Shown: piece after piece, positions 35,856-38,537 of the stretch
How positions within the stretch are numbered: position 1 is the first letter of the stretch
Layout of the letters: every line of letters begins with the position of its first letter
DNA from: Sulfuricella sp. T08
GTDB taxonomy: Bacteria; Pseudomonadota; Gammaproteobacteria; Burkholderiales; Sulfuricellaceae
Assembly (NCBI RefSeq): GCF_000971475.1
Contig: NZ_DF967526.1
Coordinates: 1-38,537 of the forward strand
DNA length: 38,537 nt
Direction: 5' to 3'
Position numbers and translations under genes: made by a program
Notes under the pieces: model-generated
What the model was told of the DNA's origin: nothing
The model's input: only the letters and a program-made list of their open reading frames with translations
The model's database searches: none

Positions 35856-38435
35856 TTAAAGCGGCACTCCACCTTCCCCACGCCCACGCAATGCCTCATA
35901 CAGCTGCGCTGGCCCAAGCAGCACATCCTTCAAGCCATCCCGAACACGCTCTGAATCCAGAGCCTGCTTGCTCATCGTGCCGTGTGCTGCCAGCGCGTCC
36001 ATAATCGCGTTCATAATCCCCTTGGCGAGGTCGGGTGAGTCAGCGAATTGCTGCTTGGTGCTGTTGGTAGCTTGCTGCACCAGAATGTCGGATTCCATAA
36101 GCTTGTTCTTCAGCACGTTATTCACGTACACCAGCTTGTCATCGTCGGTCAGCTCCCCCTGGAACAGGTCATTCACCTTGGCGATAATTTCAGCGAGATA
36201 GGCTTTCTGTTTCTGCTGCACCATGCCGCTGCCTGCTTCACCCAATGGGTCGAGCTTGGGATACTCGTCGCCCTCGCCCAGCGGCAAAGTGCGCTTGCCC
36301 AGATTCTTCAGGTGGTGGTGGGTGAGTATCACCTTGGATAAATCAATCTCGTCGCGTTCCCGTCCGAACTCCAGCAAGGGCAGCAGTCGTTTAAAGAACC
36401 AGTAGCGTTTTTCAATATCAGTATTGCCGTAGTCGAATATCTGCGACAGGAAAGCATAGAGACGCTGGTATGCGCCTATATCCGCCTTGAACAGCACCAG
36501 CGCATTAAGCTCGTTCTGCGCCTCTTCCACTGCCTTGGCATCATTACGCGCCTTGGCTGTCTTCAGCACCTCCTTGGCGGTCTTGTAGCGTTGCAGGATG
36601 CGCGATGCCACCGGCTCCAGTGCCGCAGCAAGGTCGCTTTGCTTGGCATGGGGGTTCAGCTCCACTGTCACCACACGCTCCACCTCGAAGTCGTCATAGA
36701 AGCCTGCTGCATCCAGTTTGCTGCGTAAGTCGTACACCAAGTGCGGGTCGGTGACATTGGAAAGCGTGGCCGTGTCGTAATAAGCCTTGAATGCGGTCAA
36801 CACCTCATCGGCATCGTTCACGAAATCCACCACGTAGGTCGTATCCTTGCCGGGGTAGGCACGGTTCAGGCGTGACAGGGTTTGTACCGCCTGTATGCCT
36901 GCCAGCCTTTTGTCCACATACATGCCGCACAGCAGGGGCTGGTCGAAGCCGGTCTGAAATTTGTTGGCGACTAGCAGGATTTGATATTCCTCGGTGGCAA
37001 AGGCTACACGCATGTCGCGGCTTTTGAGATTCGGGTTCATGGCTTGGCTGGTTTCGCTAAACGCATCCGGCCCCGACTCCTTGTCGTTCACCTCACCGGA
37101 GAACGCCACCAGTGTGCCGATCTTGTAGCCTTGGGAGTGGATATAGTTTTCCATCGCCAGCTTCCAGCGCACCGCCTCCAGCCGACTGCTCACCACCACC
37201 ATCGCTTTGGCATGGCCGTTCAGCAGCGGGGCAACAGTTTCGCGGAAATGCTCAATCACCACCTGCACCTTCTGGCTGATATTGTACGGATGCAGCTTTA
37301 CCCAGCGCATGATGCCTTTTAGTGCCGCGCTACGCTCTACTTCAGCGTCATCCATTTCCTTGCCGTTGTGTGCCAGCTTGAAGGCGGTCTTGTAGGGCGT
37401 GTAGTTCTCCAGCACGTCCAGAATGAAGCCTTCCTCAATCGCCTGACGCATTCCATACACATGGAACGGCGCGGGAAGATTATCGGCACTGGCAGGCAGG
37501 TCAGGATTTGGGCGGCGACCAAACAGCTCCAGCGTCTTGGCCTTGGGCGTGGCAGTGAAAGCGACATAGGTAATGCCGCTCTCGGCGGAACGCGCCACCA
37601 TTTGCGCTGCAAGTATGTCCTCGGTGGAGACTTCGCCGCCGTCGTTCAATTCCTGCAACTCTTCCGGGCTCAACACCTGCTTGAGCTTGGCTGCTGCTTC
37701 GCCGGTCTGGGAGGAGTGAGCTTCATCGGCAATCACTGCAAAGCGTTTGCCCTGTGCAGCTGCCAAGTCCTGCACCGCTTTCAGTGCAAAGGGGAAGGTC
37801 TGGATGGTACACACCACGATCTTCTTGCCGCCGGAGAGGGCCTTTGCCAGATCAGCACTTTTGCTTGCCCCCTCGCCGGTGATTGTCGCCACCACGCCGG
37901 AGGTGCGTTCAAAGTCGAATATCGCTTCCTGCAACTGAGCGTCCAGCACGTTCCGGTCAGACACCACCAGTACGGTATCGAACATCTTCTTGTGCTCGAC
38001 ATCGTGCAGGTCGGCGAGGAAGTGTGCCGACCACGCAATCGAGTTGGTCTTGCCTGAGCCTGCCGAATGTTGAATCAGGTATTTGCCGCCAGCCCCTTCC
38101 GCCAGTACCGTGCTCAGCAGCTTGCGGGTTGCGTCCAGTTGGTGAAAGCGGGGGAAGATGATTTTCTGAATCTGTTTTTTAGTGTCGCGCTTGGCAACCA
38201 GATAGCGCCCCAGAATTTCCAGCCAGCTATCCCGCGCCCAAACGGTTTTCCACAGGTAGGCGGTGCGGTGTCCGCCACCACCGCTCCCCTCGCCCGCTTG
38301 CGGGAGAGGGGCTGGGGGAGAGGGAGGGTTCCCCGCAGCACCATTATCGCCACGATTGAAGGGCAGGAAGGTGGTATGTGCACCCTCCAGCTTGGTGGTC
38401 ATGCGTACTTCTCTATTACTCACGGCGAAATGCAC
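35856..38435 (-). pseudogene. hsdR: Type I restriction enzyme R subunit, N-terminally truncated
   Basis: An 859-codon remnant of the ATP-dependent restriction/translocation subunit. It begins at the conserved LVHFAV...MTTKLEG...FLPFNRG region and keeps the helicase motifs: HSAGSGKT, ADEAHSSQTG, VAFTATPKAK, FQTGFDQP and QAVQTLSRLNR. The helical C-terminal domain is also present. The N-terminal PD-(D/E)XK nuclease domain is missing: upstream the same frame reads GFPNGA and then meets TGA at 38466-38468. An IS-like end (GGGAAGCCCTGAACAAGTC) abuts the break. Residues about 39-55 are encoded by the dispersed repeat. No hsdM or hsdS is in the window. DNA cleavage activity is therefore unlikely. Confidence 0.85.
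38286..38327. repeat. Dispersed repeat inserted in frame in hsdR
   Basis: Same repeat family as 98-134 and 14718-14810. On the minus strand it encodes APLPQAGEGSGGGG between the conserved GNPP and TAYLW segments of HsdR. The PLPQAGEG peptide is identical to that in HrpA, so orientation and frame are the same. Confidence 0.85.
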
Positions 38436-38448
38436 CAGTGCGCCGTTA

Positions 38449-38537
38449 GGGAAGCCCTGAACAAGTCATCATTCAGGACCTCGAATTAAACATATTGCGG
38501 CATCAGGCTTTTTTCCACCGGAATTAGCCTGAAACAG
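38449..38537 (-). mobile_element. Possible end of an insertion sequence (runs off the right edge)
   Basis: HsdR similarity stops at about 38440-38448. GGGAAGCCCTGAACAAGTC (starting 38449) has the look of a terminal inverted repeat of an IS5-like element. A minus-strand frame ending MPQYV and TAA (38486-38537) stops 37 bases before the putative end, as transposase genes often do; a second open frame ends at a TGA nearby. The other end and a target duplication cannot be seen, so family and extent are uncertain. Confidence 0.4.

Overview
The window looks like chromosomal DNA of a betaproteobacterium. The best fit is a Nitrosomonadales-type nitrate-using or sulfur/iron-oxidising lineage (Sulfuricellaceae or Gallionellaceae relatives). 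This is inferred from gene content, from the folK - deoxynucleoside kinase - panB - panC - panD order, from the fairly high GC and from dispersed palindromes; no database search was possible.

Layout. (1) About 1-7150, minus strand: a nitrate/nitrite assimilation locus. A NasT-like ANTAR regulator is followed by a compact control region with a sigma-54 promoter, two AACGAC hexaloop hairpins and a strong intrinsic terminator. Next come nrtA, a single-domain bacterial haemoglobin, nrtB, nrtC, and nirB, which has its own sigma-54 promoter and an NtrC-like palindrome. A possible further gene starts at the left edge. (2) 7345-10971, minus strand: housekeeping and hypothetical genes (YaiI/YqxD family, ParA-like ATPase, small membrane protein, flavin reductase-like protein, Tat-exported dienelactone hydrolase, 7Fe ferredoxin). 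(3) 11187-13184: an exported nine-haem cytochrome c, then convergent hrpA (13272-17291). (4) 17600-21205: pyruvate:ferredoxin oxidoreductase nifJ, preceded by an orphan promoter-terminator unit, then a ClC antiporter. (5) 22964-27098: a CbiM-like permease, a HAD hydrolase, a FecCD/BtuC-type permease with its ATPase, and an exported metallo-beta-lactamase-fold protein. (6) 27200-31956: pcnB, folK, deoxynucleoside kinase, panB, panC and panD. (7) 32068-38537: an accessory segment with a TumE/TumA-like toxin-antitoxin pair, gene relics (SEC-C motif, possible integrase tail), a 37-bp direct repeat, a small membrane protein, two unrecognised adjacent genes and an N-terminally truncated hsdR whose break abuts an IS-like end.

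How it works together. In the first block nitrogen limitation (NtrC/sigma-54) and nitrate (through the ANTAR protein acting on the leader RNA) would jointly license nitrate uptake and nitrite reduction. The co-transcribed globin probably handles nitric oxide or oxygen. The pan genes make pantothenate for CoA, and nifJ plus ferredoxin link acetyl-CoA/pyruvate to low-potential electron carriers. The same GC-rich palindromic repeat occurs after nirB and, translated in the same frame, inside both HrpA and the HsdR fragment.
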